A DNA stretch of 6,520 nt, from positions 1 through 6,520 of the forward strand of contig JADMIN010000154.1 of the NCBI GenBank assembly GCA_015478575.1, read 5' to 3'. The first letter of the stretch is position 1. Each line of letters starts with the position of its first letter. Made by a program: the position numbers and the translations under genes. The notes beneath the pieces were generated by a model that was not told where the DNA came from, did no database searches, and saw nothing but the letters and a program-made list of their open reading frames with translations. This document shows positions 6,431-6,520 of the stretch, one piece after another. The stretch comes from Ktedonobacterales bacterium. GTDB taxonomy: Bacteria > Chloroflexota > Ktedonobacteria > Ktedonobacterales > JADMIN01.

Positions 6431-6520
6431 TCAGAGACGCCCAAAGGGGATGGTATCGCCCCAGACCGCGGGGTATCCGGCCAGTGGGAGCACCTGCGCG
6501 AACATCGTGGAGGCCCGACC
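6431..6520 (-). CDS. Possible 3' end of a convergent gene (partial)
   Basis: On the minus strand a frame enters at the window edge and ends at TGA (complement of 6431-6433), one base beyond the stop of the preceding + strand gene. The 29 visible residues include TMFAQVLPLAGYPAVWGDTI and end in FGRL. Their composition is protein-like rather than Arg/Pro-biased. The stretch is too short to assign a family, and an open frame of this length is common by chance here. Confidence 0.25.
   Translation of the reverse strand, partial: GRASTMFAQVLPLAGYPAVWGDTIPFGRL

Overview
The window is a GC-rich bacterial tryptophan operon, read left to right on the + strand: trpG (5' end cut off by the window edge), trpD, a fused trpC-trpF, trpB and trpA. 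A small conserved-looking hypothetical gene follows. TrpE is absent and would be expected just upstream of trpG. Codon choice is strongly G/C at third positions, so long shadow ORFs occur in every frame, and I annotated only frames with recognisable protein families. The organism is a high-GC bacterium. The gene order, the trpCF fusion outside an obvious enterobacterial context and the style of the last hypothetical protein make me think of Chloroflexota or a similar lineage, but that is a weak guess.

Layout: 3-620 trpG, ending in an unusual Pro/Arg-rich tail whose DNA can fold into a long hairpin. 621-789 is a non-coding spacer with three tandem 16-bp units, each a mini-hairpin. 790-1830 is trpD, interrupted by an in-frame TAG at 1474-1476 directly after the metal-binding Asp-Glu pair. 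1831-1975 is a spacer with possible hairpins and a 14-codon ORF running into trpCF. 1976-3544 is the bifunctional trpCF. 3572-4828 is trpB. 4829-4913 is a gap almost exactly filled by a 25-codon ORF. 4914-5756 is trpA. 5757-6024 is a spacer with weak structure and a possible 52-codon ORF. 6025-6429 is the hypothetical protein. 6431-6520 may be the end of a convergent gene.

Together the proteins cover the route from chorismate/glutamine to tryptophan: TrpG supplies ammonia to the missing TrpE, TrpD adds PRPP to anthranilate, TrpC-TrpF isomerises and cyclises to indole-glycerol phosphate, and TrpA/TrpB finish with indole transfer to serine. All key catalytic residues I could check are present in TrpG, TrpC, TrpF, TrpB and TrpA. 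The broken step is TrpD: as written, the pathway needs readthrough of the TAG, a second trpD elsewhere, or a correction of the sequence. I see no CRISPR array, tRNA, rRNA, insertion sequence or obviously new multi-gene system. The most interesting signals are the trpD amber codon and the structured or repetitive intercistronic DNA.
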